Assembly (NCBI GenBank): GCA_021151485.1
Contig: JAGKXB010000002.1
Location: 1-64,000, forward strand
Source of the DNA: Oxalobacteraceae bacterium
GTDB lineage: Bacteria; Pseudomonadota; Gammaproteobacteria; Burkholderiales; Burkholderiaceae_D
Reading direction: 5' to 3'
DNA: 64,000 nt
The notes under the pieces were generated by a model. That model was not told where the DNA came from, did no database searches, and saw only the letters and a list, made by a program, of their open reading frames with translations. Position 1 is the stretch's first letter; every line of letters starts with the position of its first letter. Positions 35,241-44,810 of the stretch are shown here, piece by piece. Position numbers and translations under genes: made by a program.

Positions 35241-36200
35241 CTATTTCCGTTTTGCTCTTGGGTGTGTGGCATCATAAACCTGTGATAGACGCATAAAATC
35301 AAGCGAAGTATAAATTTGTGTAGATGTAATAGCACTATGTCCAAGCATCTCCTGTACAGCACGTAAATCTCCTGATGATTGCAAAAGGTGGGAAGCGAAA
35401 CAATGTCGTAGGACATGAGGGTGTACATTTGCTGGAATGCCAAGCGTTTGCGCGTGGGCTTTCAAGCGCAGTTGCACGACACGGGACGACATGCGGTGGC
35501 CACGTTCATTCAGGAAAAGTGCAAATTGCGTATGAGCATTTTCATTTGTCTTTTTGATGGTTGGTTTGCGTATTTCTAGCCAAACTTGGATAGCAGATAA
35601 AGCCGCTTTGCCCAAAGGAATATTCCGCATTTTGTTTCCTTTGCCTTTCACAATCACTTCACGCGCTTCGTAATTAATCCAGCCTTGAGACACATAGGTT
35701 GCTTCTTTGATATAGCGCACGTCTAAGCTGACCAATTCCGATACGCGTAGCCCACTCGAATATAGTAATTCGAACATTGCTTGGTTGCACAATTGCATTG
35801 TTTTTTTTGCAAATTTCTCTGAAGGGGCGGGGCTTGGTGTGGCCACTAATCGTATTGCATCATCGACTGAGAGGGCTTTAGGTAAAGTGCGTACAGACTT
35901 GGGTGGTTTGACACCATGCACTGGATTGGATGCGACTAGGTTTTGTTCAGATAAATAATGAAAGAATCCACGCCAGGTGGATAATTTTCGCCCGATAGAG
36001 CGGGCATGCAGTCCTTTGGCATGTAATTTTGAGGCTAATTTACGGATATCTGTATGCGTTAGCTTATCGATTGAAGTGGTAATGAGATTGGAAAATTTTG
36101 ATAATTCAGCTAAGTCACGCTTATAACCGTTGATGGTATGGGGCGATAGTTTGCGTTGTACGTCCAAATGATTCAAATAATCATCAACCAACATTTTCAT
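35241..36200 (-). CDS. xerC: tyrosine recombinase XerC
   Basis: This 319-residue recombinase has an N-terminal SAM-like core-binding domain and a C-terminal catalytic domain. Candidate catalytic residues are Arg152 (SSGLRVSE), Lys187 (KGKGNK), His262 and Arg265 (HVLRH), His288 (LGHSAITST) and nucleophile Tyr297. With XerD it resolves chromosome dimers at dif. It sits 17 bp after DUF484 on the same strand, the usual housekeeping neighbour, which argues against a mobile-element integrase. Confidence 0.92.
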   Translation of the reverse strand: MKMLVDDYLNHLDVQRKLSPHTINGYKRDLAELSKFSNLITTSIDKLTHTDIRKLASKLHAKGLHARSIGRKLSTWRGFFHYLSEQNLVASNPVHGVKPPKSVRTLPKALSVDDAIRLVATPSPAPSEKFAKKTMQLCNQAMFELLYSSGLRVSELVSLDVRYIKEATYVSQGWINYEAREVIVKGKGNKMRNIPLGKAALSAIQVWLEIRKPTIKKTNENAHTQFALFLNERGHRMSSRVVQLRLKAHAQTLGIPANVHPHVLRHCFASHLLQSSGDLRAVQEMLGHSAITSTQIYTSLDFMRLSQVYDATHPRAKRK

Positions 36201-36217
36201 TCATAAAATAAAAGGTT

Positions 36218-36901
36218 TTATACGCTGATGAAGCCAGCCAGCGCAGCACTAGCGGTCTCGCTGATGTTGCTTAAAAAATCAGTTGCCATCTCTGCGGTAT
36301 AACGTTGTGGGTCAGGTGAACCTAAAATCAATAAGCCAAATGTGTTGGACGTTGTTTCAATTCGAAGAGGAAGAATCACGGTGGATTGCACCTCAGATTC
36401 ACTCACCTCTAGCCAACTCATGAATTCCGTATGATGTGCCAAACCACAGTAAGGTGTGTTTAAATCTTGCGCAAAATTTCTGGTTTCATCCGGAACTGGT
36501 TGTGTAAACCAGGTATCAGCATATTCTGTTTTTGTTTGCCACAGGCGCAAAGTCACATATGGCACTGCAAATAGCGTTTGTAAACCATGAATCAGCACGT
36601 CAATACAGTCAGCATTGTGACGAGCGAGTAGCAATGAGCGTGTCCAACGTTGATATTTCTGAGTCATGAGATCATTTTCTTGTCCTATGCGAATTAAATC
36701 CGCCATATGACTTTCTAATGTTTTGTATTTTTCGCGCATTACTTCAAGTTGCCGTTCTTGTAGTGAAACTGCACGATTTGCTTGATCGGATCGCGGACTG
36801 GATAGTTTTATTTGTGTTAGCAGTTCTGGGTGCTCATGAAAGAATTCAGAGTGATTAGCGAGATACTCAGCAACGCATGCAGAATTTAATTGGGTAGGCA
36901 T
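36218..36901 (-). CDS. DUF484 family protein
   Basis: This 227-residue protein has an N-terminal helical segment (VAEYLANHSEFFHEHPELL), a coiled coil (about 35-70) and a GAF-like C-terminal domain. DUF484 proteins are widespread partners of dapF and xerC in proteobacteria; their biochemical role is not established. Here xerC follows directly, but dapF is not upstream; the porin is on that side instead. Confidence 0.88.
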   Translation of the reverse strand: MPTQLNSACVAEYLANHSEFFHEHPELLTQIKLSSPRSDQANRAVSLQERQLEVMREKYKTLESHMADLIRIGQENDLMTQKYQRWTRSLLLARHNADCIDVLIHGLQTLFAVPYVTLRLWQTKTEYADTWFTQPVPDETRNFAQDLNTPYCGLAHHTEFMSWLEVSESEVQSTVILPLRIETTSNTFGLLILGSPDPQRYTAEMATDFLSNISETASAALAGFISV

Positions 36902-36998
36902 TTGTTTTTTGCGGTTCGCGGTTTGCAGTAAGTAGGAGTTTGATCGATATCCTACTGTGTGAGGTGTGTTATGAGAGTGATTGAGATAATGTGGCCGT

Positions 36999-37040
36999 AA
37001 AAAAACAGGCGCACATGGAAGGTTTCCTGTGCGCCTGTTT
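36999..37040 (-). terminator. rho-independent terminator of the porin gene
   Basis: A 13-bp stem (AAACAGGCGCACA 37003-37015 with TGTGCGCCTGTTT 37028-37040) has an inner GGAA/TTCC extension. Seven A on the plus strand (36999-37005) read as seven T after the stem on the minus strand. It lies about 80 bp beyond the porin stop. Confidence 0.9.
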
Positions 37041-37118
37041 CCTTATTTTACTAAGGAAGAAGACCGATTTGTGTAAACTTATACCACCGCCTACACAATC
37101 TCAACTATGTCCGCTTTC

Positions 37119-38135
37119 TTAGAATTTGTGACGCAGACCAACCAAGAACAACTTGTCTGTATCGCCAGCATTAGCAACGTTCAAAGTTGAAGCGCTGTCG
37201 TTAACAGTACGTGTGTAGCTTGTGTACAAGCCTGTACGCTTGGACAAAGCGTGTGTGTAGCCAATTGCCCATTGTTTAGCATTCATGTTCACACCATCGT
37301 CTGATCTACGGATGTAGTCAGCCAAAACTGTACCTTGAGCACCTACAGGAGCGGAAACACCAACCATGTAGTGGTTTCTGTCTTTGTCAGCTGTTGCGCC
37401 AACAGCTACTTTTTCCCAGTCGTAAGCTGCGTGCAACTTAGCTACGCCAAAGTTGTATGTCGCACCTAACAAAGTTGCTTTTGTGTTTGCCGCAGCAGGA
37501 GCAGTTGTAGTTTCGTTGTTCACATCGTGGTAAGCCAGAGCAACCATCAATGGACCAGCGTTATAGGAGCTGGAGAAACCAATCTGACGACCACTTGAGG
37601 AGTTACCAGCGGCTTCACCGAATGTATAAGCCAATGTTGCTTTAACACCGTTCAACAAGCTGTCTGGTGTGCTGTACTTGATTGTGTTATCTGTACGCAA
37701 GCCAGCGGAGAAGAATGACTTGGTGATATCTGCACCCAAGTTAGCGCCGAATGGATCGAGAGCATCTAATGTGTTATAGATAGGAGTGTCTTGACGACCA
37801 GCGTTAACAGCACCGAAGTTGCCTGACAAGCCAACGTAAGCTGCGCGACCGAACAAACGACCGCCTTGTCCTTGTGTACCATCATCAATGTTGAAGCCGT
37901 TTTCGAGTTTGAAGTTTGCCTTCAAACCACCGCCCAAATCTTCAGTACCCATGAAACCTAAACGGCTACCGTTTTGTTGGCCACTGACCAATTTTGTTGT
38001 GCTACCAGCTGGGTTTGCACCTTTGTCGTAAGCGATACCAACGTCAGCGATACCGTAAATTGTTACTTGTGTTTGTGCTTGTGCAACGCCAGCGAATGCG
38101 CCGAGGATTGCGAGAGCCAATAATGATTTTTTCAT
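37119..38135 (-). CDS. general outer-membrane porin (Burkholderia type)
   Basis: This 338-residue porin has a signal peptide (residues 1-20, ending GVAQA), mature QTQVTIYGIADVGI, and the classic RLGFMGTEDLGGGLKANF and GRAAYVGLSGNFGAVNAGRQ strands. It ends in a C-terminal Phe (VGLRHKF) for BAM recognition. It would form a 16-stranded trimeric channel for small solutes. An AAGGA ribosome binding site precedes the ATG. It has its own promoter and terminator, so it is monocistronic. Confidence 0.94.
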   Translation of the reverse strand: MKKSLLALAILGAFAGVAQAQTQVTIYGIADVGIAYDKGANPAGSTTKLVSGQQNGSRLGFMGTEDLGGGLKANFKLENGFNIDDGTQGQGGRLFGRAAYVGLSGNFGAVNAGRQDTPIYNTLDALDPFGANLGADITKSFFSAGLRTDNTIKYSTPDSLLNGVKATLAYTFGEAAGNSSSGRQIGFSSSYNAGPLMVALAYHDVNNETTTAPAAANTKATLLGATYNFGVAKLHAAYDWEKVAVGATADKDRNHYMVGVSAPVGAQGTVLADYIRRSDDGVNMNAKQWAIGYTHALSKRTGLYTSYTRTVNDSASTLNVANAGDTDKLFLVGLRHKF

Positions 38136-38232
38136 TTGCTAGTCCTTGTATTATGAAACCAGTTAAAGGTCCGAGGTCGGTAAAATCTATAAGATCTGTT
38201 AGATCATCAAGCCAAACCAACGGATGAGAGGC

Positions 38233-38262
38233 ACATTAAGGCTTGCGAATAGTTGTAGTCAA
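38233..38262 (-). promoter_or_regulatory. candidate promoter of the porin gene
   Basis: On the minus strand a -35 TTGACT (38257-38262) and a -10 TAATGT (38233-38238) are 18 bp apart. The predicted transcript would have a leader of roughly 90 nt before the porin ATG at 38135, long enough for small-RNA control. Confidence 0.5.
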
Positions 38263-38349
38263 GCATTAGTCGATTAGAGTGTTGTAATTTGGTTGAAAAT
38301 GGCAAAATTTTGTATGTGAGTTGTATTTTTGCGACAATTTTTGATTGTT

Positions 38350-39546
38350 TTATTCTGGTATTTTTTCTGGTAAAAGCATGTCGTCCATTACTTGTTGTAC
38401 GGTTGCCATGGCTTGTAAGCGGTGTTCTGGCGTAATGAATATTTTGACGGGTAGGCTACGTAAAATATCCATGAGTCCGTTTAAGAAGTTAATTTGCATG
38501 TCTTGTATAGAAACGTCATCTTCCGAAATTTCATTCTGATTTTTGTTTTGTTCTTCTTCTTCTTCTTTCTCTTGTCCTTCATGTTGTTTGAGTTGCGCTA
38601 GATATTCTGCATGATCTATTTGATATTTTTCCATGAGCTGAATGGCATGGTATTGAACGACCCAAGATTCAGTTGTCCATTTTATAATGTCTTGCATGAG
38701 TACTAGCGTTTGTAGTTTTGTGATTGGATAGTGGCGTTCCATTCTGTCGACCATTAAACGACAGCGTTGCAAGACAGTGATCGCGACTGTTAATTGATAT
38801 AAATCTGCCAAAATCGCATGGAGGCGTTCGGGTTGACATGATGGTTGTAATGCTGCCAGATCCGCTCCCAGCGCTTGGCGTAGTAGGCTGATACCGGTTT
38901 CTAGTTCTTCACCAAAACGTTGAATCAGTAGAGATAATGTTTCTGCCAATGTCGCTTCACCTAGCACTGCATCGCGATAGGTTGTGCGAAATAGGTCGAC
39001 TGCTGTTTTATCGTTACCGAAAGCACGAGCTTGTTCGACTGTGTTGATGCCGGCGCGAATGGATGAACCATCTTGTGCCACTATTTCTGCTAGTCGATCA
39101 CGCAAAGTTTCTTTGATACGTTTATCCATCTTGCTATCAGATTGGATGGTATAAGCTAGTGCCAAGTATTGCTTGGTTGGGTCGGCATTCCATTTGCGTA
39201 TTTCAAGCAACAAGTTGTTGCGGTTGTGTGTAGCTTGAATTAAGCGTGTGGCCAAATTGCTTAGATCATTGGCTGCTGCTTCATCTTTCATTTCTCCTAG
39301 CATGGCTGTGATGGTGACGATGTCGGGTATTTCTGGTTCTTTATATTCTTCGATATGGCGCTCATCTAGCTTTTTATCTTCTACAGTTTCGGCTAGAACA
39401 TCGGTGATTTCTTCCGCTATATCTGTCAAGGAAAAAGTTGAGTCAATTTGATTCGATTGAATCTGATTTTGATTTTGATCGATCCAATTGTTTGTCCAAT
39501 TAGGAGGGGGAAAGTTGTTATAAAAATTGTTATCGTTGATGGCCAT
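38350..39546 (-). CDS. type III secretion gatekeeper, SctW/HrpJ family
   Basis: This 398-residue protein resembles the YopN/InvE/HrpJ gatekeepers that block the export channel until contact or until translocators have left. The N-terminus (1-35) is Asn/Gln-rich and unstructured, like a type III signal. The HrpJ core shows FRTTYRDAVLG, LIQRFGEELETGI and LGADLAALQPS. After an acidic insertion (EKEEEEEQNKNQ) a TyeA-like helical C-terminus contains FLNGLMDILRSLP. No other type III gene lies in this window. It is divergent from a hybrid kinase, with a 513-bp spacer. The family call rests on motif style. Confidence 0.72.
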   Translation of the reverse strand: MAINDNNFYNNFPPPNWTNNWIDQNQNQIQSNQIDSTFSLTDIAEEITDVLAETVEDKKLDERHIEEYKEPEIPDIVTITAMLGEMKDEAAANDLSNLATRLIQATHNRNNLLLEIRKWNADPTKQYLALAYTIQSDSKMDKRIKETLRDRLAEIVAQDGSSIRAGINTVEQARAFGNDKTAVDLFRTTYRDAVLGEATLAETLSLLIQRFGEELETGISLLRQALGADLAALQPSCQPERLHAILADLYQLTVAITVLQRCRLMVDRMERHYPITKLQTLVLMQDIIKWTTESWVVQYHAIQLMEKYQIDHAEYLAQLKQHEGQEKEEEEEQNKNQNEISEDDVSIQDMQINFLNGLMDILRSLPVKIFITPEHRLQAMATVQQVMDDMLLPEKIPE

Positions 39547-40059
39547 GATGTTAATTAATTTTTAATTTTTCTAATATTTTTAAATCATCATTCTCTTTCC
39601 GTTTTTTTCAGAAATTTAGGTACGTGCCGCTATCCGCCGTTTTGTCATGAAAATTATCTGCATTTATGCAGCTGTCGTGAGTGAGATTAAAAATTTCTGG
39701 TGTCAGGTTAGGATTAGGCGTTGCCTCATGCGTGCTAGTGATAACGAGAGAATCGTTTTTCGTAGTGAAATTAAATGAATATTCGATAATATTTTTCTAA
39801 AAACTTAAATTTCATTGAATACTTTAGCGATCGATCCTGTCGTGCAGATGACAGCAAGCTGACAGTAAGCTGACAGCTTGGTACTTTGTAGATGAATACT
39901 TTGTGAATGACTTAGCGCTTTATCTCTGATATGTTGGATCAGATCAACAGAAAATGACAACGACAGACTCTACTTTTTTTGTTGTTCACTCGGGGAACAG
40001 GTCAGATTGGCCTAATTGGATTTGGGAAAAATGGAGTCTTATAAGGAGTGACATAAAAT
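39547..40059. other. divergent regulatory spacer between the gatekeeper and the hybrid kinase
   Basis: This is 513 bp without a credible gene. It holds a palindrome CTGCATTTATGCAG (39658-39671), the triple TGACAG repeat described separately (39849-39881), and an AAGGAG ribosome binding site about 11 nt before the kinase ATG. A 71-residue ORF at 39954 runs out of frame into the kinase and is not considered real. Confidence 0.6.
39849..39881 (-). promoter_or_regulatory. triple 11-bp direct repeat resembling a Pho box
   Basis: On the plus strand TGACAGCAAGC, TGACAGTAAGC and TGACAGCTTGG are contiguous. Read on the minus strand this is CTGTCA three times at 11-bp spacing, the form of PhoB/OmpR-family half-sites (Pho box CTGTCA-n5-CTGTCA). 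The orientation points toward the gatekeeper, whose ATG is about 300 bp away; the kinase ATG is about 180 bp the other way. No good -10 is evident at the expected distance. Confidence 0.5.
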
Positions 40060-43000
40060 ATGGCAAGTCCAGTTCAACGTATTCCCCTCATATTGTTTGC
40101 ATCAGTCACTGTACTTGTTGTTGGTTTAATGACTACATTTGGCATATCGAGATACTTACATTCATCTAACCAAATAGAAGTTAATGCAGCCATTTCCAAA
40201 AAATTGGATCTGGATGTCCAGGCAATTCTTGATCGTGTAAAAATCTATGAATTTGGATTAAGAGGTGGGCGGGGGGCCGTTATTACTGCAGGCGAACATG
40301 GTATTACACGTTCCTTATTTCAACGTTATAGCCAAAGTCGCGATATTGACAATGAATTTCCGGGGGCGCGTGGTTTTGGTTTCATACGTCGGGTTCCACA
40401 ACAAAATCAGGCAGCATTTCTGAAAGTTGCGCGTAGCGAGGACCCCAACTTTTCGATTAAAGAATTAGGTGCGCATGATAGTGAGCGCTACGTCATTCAG
40501 TTTATTGAACCAATCGTGCGCAATGCACAGGCAGTAGGCTTGGATGTAGGATCAGAAATACATCGGCGCCAAGCGGCGGATAGTTCTATTGCAACTGGGA
40601 AAGCGACGCTTACTGCACCGATTACTTTGGTGCAATCTCAGCATGCTGGGAGTCAATCTTTTTTAATCATGCTTCCAATTTATCGGCCTGGTCTGCCGAT
40701 TTCAACAGCGCAAGAGCGTCGAATAGCGGCCTTCGGCTGGAGTTATGCGCCATTGGTCATGGATGAAGTATTACGAGGCGCCTTATCGACTGACCCAGAA
40801 TCTTCGATCGTGTTAGAGGATGTGACAAACGCTGAACAGCCTGTTCAGTTTTATAAAATTGCCTCAACGGTTTCTGATGTACCAGTTAAAAGTGAACAAA
40901 GAACGATTGGTGTTTTTGGTCGGCAGTGGCGCATTACGCTTCATGCTTATCCAGCATTTGTGACTAACTTAAAACAAACAGATCCATCGATTGCTGCTAT
41001 TGAGGGTGTGATACTGAGTATTTTATTGGCAACATTGACTTATGCCTTAGGTTTCAATGTGCAGCGTCGTAAGCGTCTTCACGCTGCGGAAGGTCAGCTT
41101 GCGGCTATTGTTCAGGGTTCGATTGATGGAATTATCGGAAAATCGCTTGATGGCGTAGTGCTGAGTTGGAACAAGGGAGCACAGGATTTATTTGGGTATT
41201 CCCCCGAAGAGGCCATTGGAAAAACCATCAATGAATTGATTGTCCCTTCTTTTTTGTACGATGAAGAGATCACACTTTTGTCGCGAATCAAAAAAGGAGA
41301 GCGAATTGCTTCTTTTCGCACTCAGCGACATCGGAAGGATGGTGTTCTGTTATATGTATCGTTGTCAGTGTCTCCCATTCTAGATACCAATGGGGAGGTC
41401 GTTGCAGCGTCCAAAACAATACGAGATGTCACGCATGAAAAAAATATTGAAGACAAATTATTCTCTTTGAATCATCACTTAGAAGAGCAGGTTGCCGTCA
41501 GAACAAAAGAGTTGGATGCGGCACGTCGCACCTTGCGCACTGTGCTTGATGCCGTACCTTCAATGATTGGTTATTGGGATGAGCACCTTATTAATCGCGT
41601 AGCGAATCATGCTTATTCCAAATGGTTTTCTATTGCACCGGAAACAATGCCTGGTATGCGAATGCAAGATATTTTGGGAGACGAGCTTTTTCAAGCCAAT
41701 CGTTCTTACATTGAAGGTGCACTACGTGGTGAGACTCAGACTTTTGAGCGCGATATGAAAGGCACAGATGGCAAAGTCCGTCATTCTTTGGCGCACTATT
41801 TGCCTGACATAGAAAATGGAGTGGTGCGCGGATTTTATGTGATCGTCCATGATGTCTCGGAATTAGTGGAAAGTCGTGTTCGATTGGGTGAGGCGCTTCG
41901 TGATAATCAACTTTTGTTAGATACCATTATTAATAGCCAGCTTTTGTATTCCGCTGCTGATGCCGACGGCCAGATTACGGATGCAAATGAGAAGTTTTGT
42001 GTTGCTCATGGGTATACCCGTGACGAAATTATTGGCCAGCCGCATCGAATTCTTAATTCTGGAGTGCACACGGCATCATTTTGGGCTGAAATGTGGCAGG
42101 TTGTAAAAGCGGGAAAATCTTGGCATGGAGAGATTTGCAATATCGCTCGCAATGGTGAAAAGAAATGGTTTAACACTGTTATTGCGCCGATGTTGGGGGC
42201 TGATGGCAGTAGTACACGTTATATTGCGCTGAGAATTGATATCACGGATCGTAAGCGTGCCGATGCTGAATTACAGCGTTTGAATTCATTATTGCGTCAA
42301 GTGTTGACGGCGGCGTCTGAAGTATCAATCATTGCTACCGAAATCAATGGGGTGATCACTGTGTTTAATAGTGGTGCGGAGCGGATGCTTGGTCACGATG
42401 CTATGTATATGATAGGAAAATGCACACCTGAAGTTATACACAAACAAAGTGAAGTGTTGGCCCTTAGCGCAGAGTTGAGTGCACGATTTGGTGAAAAAAT
42501 TGAAGGATTTCGGACATTTGTGCATTTGTCGGAGTTATATGGAGCAGAAACGCGTGAATGGACTTATGTGCGTAAAGATGGAACGACGTTACCAGTGGCG
42601 TTGACGGTGACGGCTTTGCGAGATGATAGCGATCAAGTAACGGGTTATCTTGGTATCGCACGTGACATTACCAGTCAAAAAAAGTTTGAATTTGATTTGT
42701 TGCAGGCAGGTATGGCGAAAAGTCAATTTTTGGCCAATATGAGCCATGAAATTCGAACACCACTCAATGCAGTATTAGGAATGCTTCAACTCTTGCGTAA
42801 AACAACATTATCTGCACGACAAGAAGATTATGTAGTCAAAGCACATCAGGCATCGCAGTTATTGTTGGGGTTGTTGAATGACGTGCTGGATTTGTCGAAG
42901 ATTGAGGCGGGTAAATTACAGCTTGAGTCGCATTCTTTCAGCCTCGAAGACATATTGCGAGAACTTGGCTCCATACTTTCTGCTAACCAAGGAAGAAAAG

Positions 43001-44712
43001 ATGTGGAGATTATTTATGACATTGATTCGAATGTACCTGTTCACATGGTTGGTGATCCGCTTCGCTTACAGCAGGTTTTAATCAATCTTGCAGGCAATGC
43101 GCTGAAATTTACCGAGCATGGTCAAATTATTGTAAAAATCAAGCTGATTGAGTTCCAGGATGCGCCATCGTGTCTGAGTTTTTCGGTACAGGATACGGGT
43201 ATAGGGATTGCGTTAGAGCAGCAAAAGAGGATTTTTGAGGGGTTTACCCAGGCAGAGGCATCGACTTCACGCAAGTTTGGCGGTACTGGGCTGGGCTTGA
43301 CGATCAGTAAACGATTAATCGAATTGATGGGGGGGGCTTTGAGCCTGGAGAGTGAAATAGGCCAAGGTAGTACGTTCAAATTTGAGCTGCCATTGCATAC
43401 GTCGTCCTCATCCGGTTATTTGGTACCGCGTCCACAGCCAAAACAAAGTTGTTTGAATGTACTTGTTGTGGATGACAACGCTTTTTCTCGTCGTGTATTA
43501 CGAGGTTTGATCGAATCAATGGGGTGGATGGCAGTAGAAGCTGAAGGTGGTCAAGCTGCGATTGATTTGGTAAGGCAAGCTAGTTTATCGGACGAACCAT
43601 TTGATGTGATATTAATGGATTGGCTGATGCCCGACGTTGATGGGGTGAGTGCTGTCAAGCATATTCGACAAAGCGTTACGTCGCTCAAAGTTGCACCGAT
43701 CATCATCATGGTCACTGCGTATGCACGTGAAATGTTGACGGAGGTTTCGACTGCAGCACTCCCTTCTTCTACCAAGATACTCAATAAACCAGTGACACCT
43801 ATGCAATTGTTTGAAACGATTCAGGATGTGTGCATTTCAAATCATGACAATTGTGTAAGTAGATCAACAAATTCCTCCCGCTTGCGTGGGATGAAGTTGT
43901 TGATTGTGGAAGACAATGCATTAAACAGGTTGGTTGCTTATGAACTACTAACGCATGAGGGGGCTGTGGTGAGGCTTGCAGAAGGTGGTATTTCGGGCGT
44001 AAAGATGGCGATTGATGAAGATGAGCAATTTGACGTGATTATGATGGATGTACAAATGCCGGATTTGGATGGCTTAGAAGCGACGCGTCAGATACGCATG
44101 CATCCTTCAGGTATGAAGATACCTATCGTTGGAATGACGGCAAACGTATCGCCTGCGGAGCAAGCAATTTGCTTAAAAGCGGGCATGAATGCGCACATCA
44201 GCAAACCAATTGATATGGATAATGTGATTGCTGTGTTGAGATCAGTGATTGCTACCAAAGAGCGTAATACAGAATTGCTGATTGACAATGACAATCAAAA
44301 TGAAAATCAAAAGGAATATTTCGATGCAGATGAAGTGGAACCTTTGCCTGCTTTGTTGAAACGATTCAATGGAAATTTTTCTCTATACAAGATGACGTTG
44401 CAAAGTTTTTCTGCCGAGAGTCATCGATTGCAAGATGAATTATTCACCCATATAAAATCAGGAAACCGGATGCAAGTGAGTGCTAGTCTGCATACGATGA
44501 AGGGGGTTGCTGGTTTAATTGGTGCATTGGGTTTGATGAAAACCTTGAGTATGTATGAGCAGCGAATTCGGAACGGTGAAGAACTGAATGTTTTCATGGC
44601 GGAAGGTATGTTGGAACAAATATCAGAATTAAGTACACGTAGTTTATCGATATTGAACATGCATTTGGATGCTGCCGGAATGACAGTTGAGACGTTGCCT
44701 GTTTCAAAGTAG
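40060..44712 (+). CDS. CHASE-PAS hybrid sensor histidine kinase with two receivers and an Hpt domain
   Basis: This is a 1550-residue inner-membrane sensor kinase. In order it has a membrane helix (about 7-27), a periplasmic CHASE domain (about 40-250), a second helix (about 311-332), and four PAS domains (about 345-460, 490-600, 620-735, 745-870). The HisKA box has phospho-acceptor His896 (MSHEIRTPLN), and the HATPase has N-box NLAGNALKF and G-boxes DTGIGI and GGTGLGL. Receiver 1 has Asp1187 (LMDWLMPD), receiver 2 has Asp1330 (MMDVQMPD), and the Hpt domain has His1478 (LHTMKGVAG). It can run a full His-Asp-His relay internally. The diguanylate cyclase gene 98 bp downstream is the likely recipient. 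The ligand of the CHASE domain is unknown. Confidence 0.9.
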   Translation: MASPVQRIPLILFASVTVLVVGLMTTFGISRYLHSSNQIEVNAAISKKLDLDVQAILDRVKIYEFGLRGGRGAVITAGEHGITRSLFQRYSQSRDIDNEFPGARGFGFIRRVPQQNQAAFLKVARSEDPNFSIKELGAHDSERYVIQFIEPIVRNAQAVGLDVGSEIHRRQAADSSIATGKATLTAPITLVQSQHAGSQSFLIMLPIYRPGLPISTAQERRIAAFGWSYAPLVMDEVLRGALSTDPESSIVLEDVTNAEQPVQFYKIASTVSDVPVKSEQRTIGVFGRQWRITLHAYPAFVTNLKQTDPSIAAIEGVILSILLATLTYALGFNVQRRKRLHAAEGQLAAIVQGSIDGIIGKSLDGVVLSWNKGAQDLFGYSPEEAIGKTINELIVPSFLYDEEITLLSRIKKGERIASFRTQRHRKDGVLLYVSLSVSPILDTNGEVVAASKTIRDVTHEKNIEDKLFSLNHHLEEQVAVRTKELDAARRTLRTVLDAVPSMIGYWDEHLINRVANHAYSKWFSIAPETMPGMRMQDILGDELFQANRSYIEGALRGETQTFERDMKGTDGKVRHSLAHYLPDIENGVVRGFYVIVHDVSELVESRVRLGEALRDNQLLLDTIINSQLLYSAADADGQITDANEKFCVAHGYTRDEIIGQPHRILNSGVHTASFWAEMWQVVKAGKSWHGEICNIARNGEKKWFNTVIAPMLGADGSSTRYIALRIDITDRKRADAELQRLNSLLRQVLTAASEVSIIATEINGVITVFNSGAERMLGHDAMYMIGKCTPEVIHKQSEVLALSAELSARFGEKIEGFRTFVHLSELYGAETREWTYVRKDGTTLPVALTVTALRDDSDQVTGYLGIARDITSQKKFEFDLLQAGMAKSQFLANMSHEIRTPLNAVLGMLQLLRKTTLSARQEDYVVKAHQASQLLLGLLNDVLDLSKIEAGKLQLESHSFSLEDILRELGSILSANQGRKDVEIIYDIDSNVPVHMVGDPLRLQQVLINLAGNALKFTEHGQIIVKIKLIEFQDAPSCLSFSVQDTGIGIALEQQKRIFEGFTQAEASTSRKFGGTGLGLTISKRLIELMGGALSLESEIGQGSTFKFELPLHTSSSSGYLVPRPQPKQSCLNVLVVDDNAFSRRVLRGLIESMGWMAVEAEGGQAAIDLVRQASLSDEPFDVILMDWLMPDVDGVSAVKHIRQSVTSLKVAPIIIMVTAYAREMLTEVSTAALPSSTKILNKPVTPMQLFETIQDVCISNHDNCVSRSTNSSRLRGMKLLIVEDNALNRLVAYELLTHEGAVVRLAEGGISGVKMAIDEDEQFDVIMMDVQMPDLDGLEATRQIRMHPSGMKIPIVGMTANVSPAEQAICLKAGMNAHISKPIDMDNVIAVLRSVIATKERNTELLIDNDNQNENQKEYFDADEVEPLPALLKRFNGNFSLYKMTLQSFSAESHRLQDELFTHIKSGNRMQVSASLHTMKGVAGLIGALGLMKTLSMYEQRIRNGEELNVFMAEGMLEQISELSTRSLSILNMHLDAAGMTVETLPVSK

Positions 44713-44810
44713 GATCGTTTGTTGTGAGCGAGTGCAACTAAAAGAAGAGCTAAAACAAATAAAACAAATAAAACAACGACAAAAATTAAATATTGAATGT
44801 GAGATCCTAA

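Noticed and set aside
39954..40169. 71-residue plus-strand ORF in the regulatory spacer
   Set aside because: It runs out of frame into the hybrid kinase start, lacks domains, and its start has no clear ribosome binding site. The kinase AAGGAG site lies inside it.
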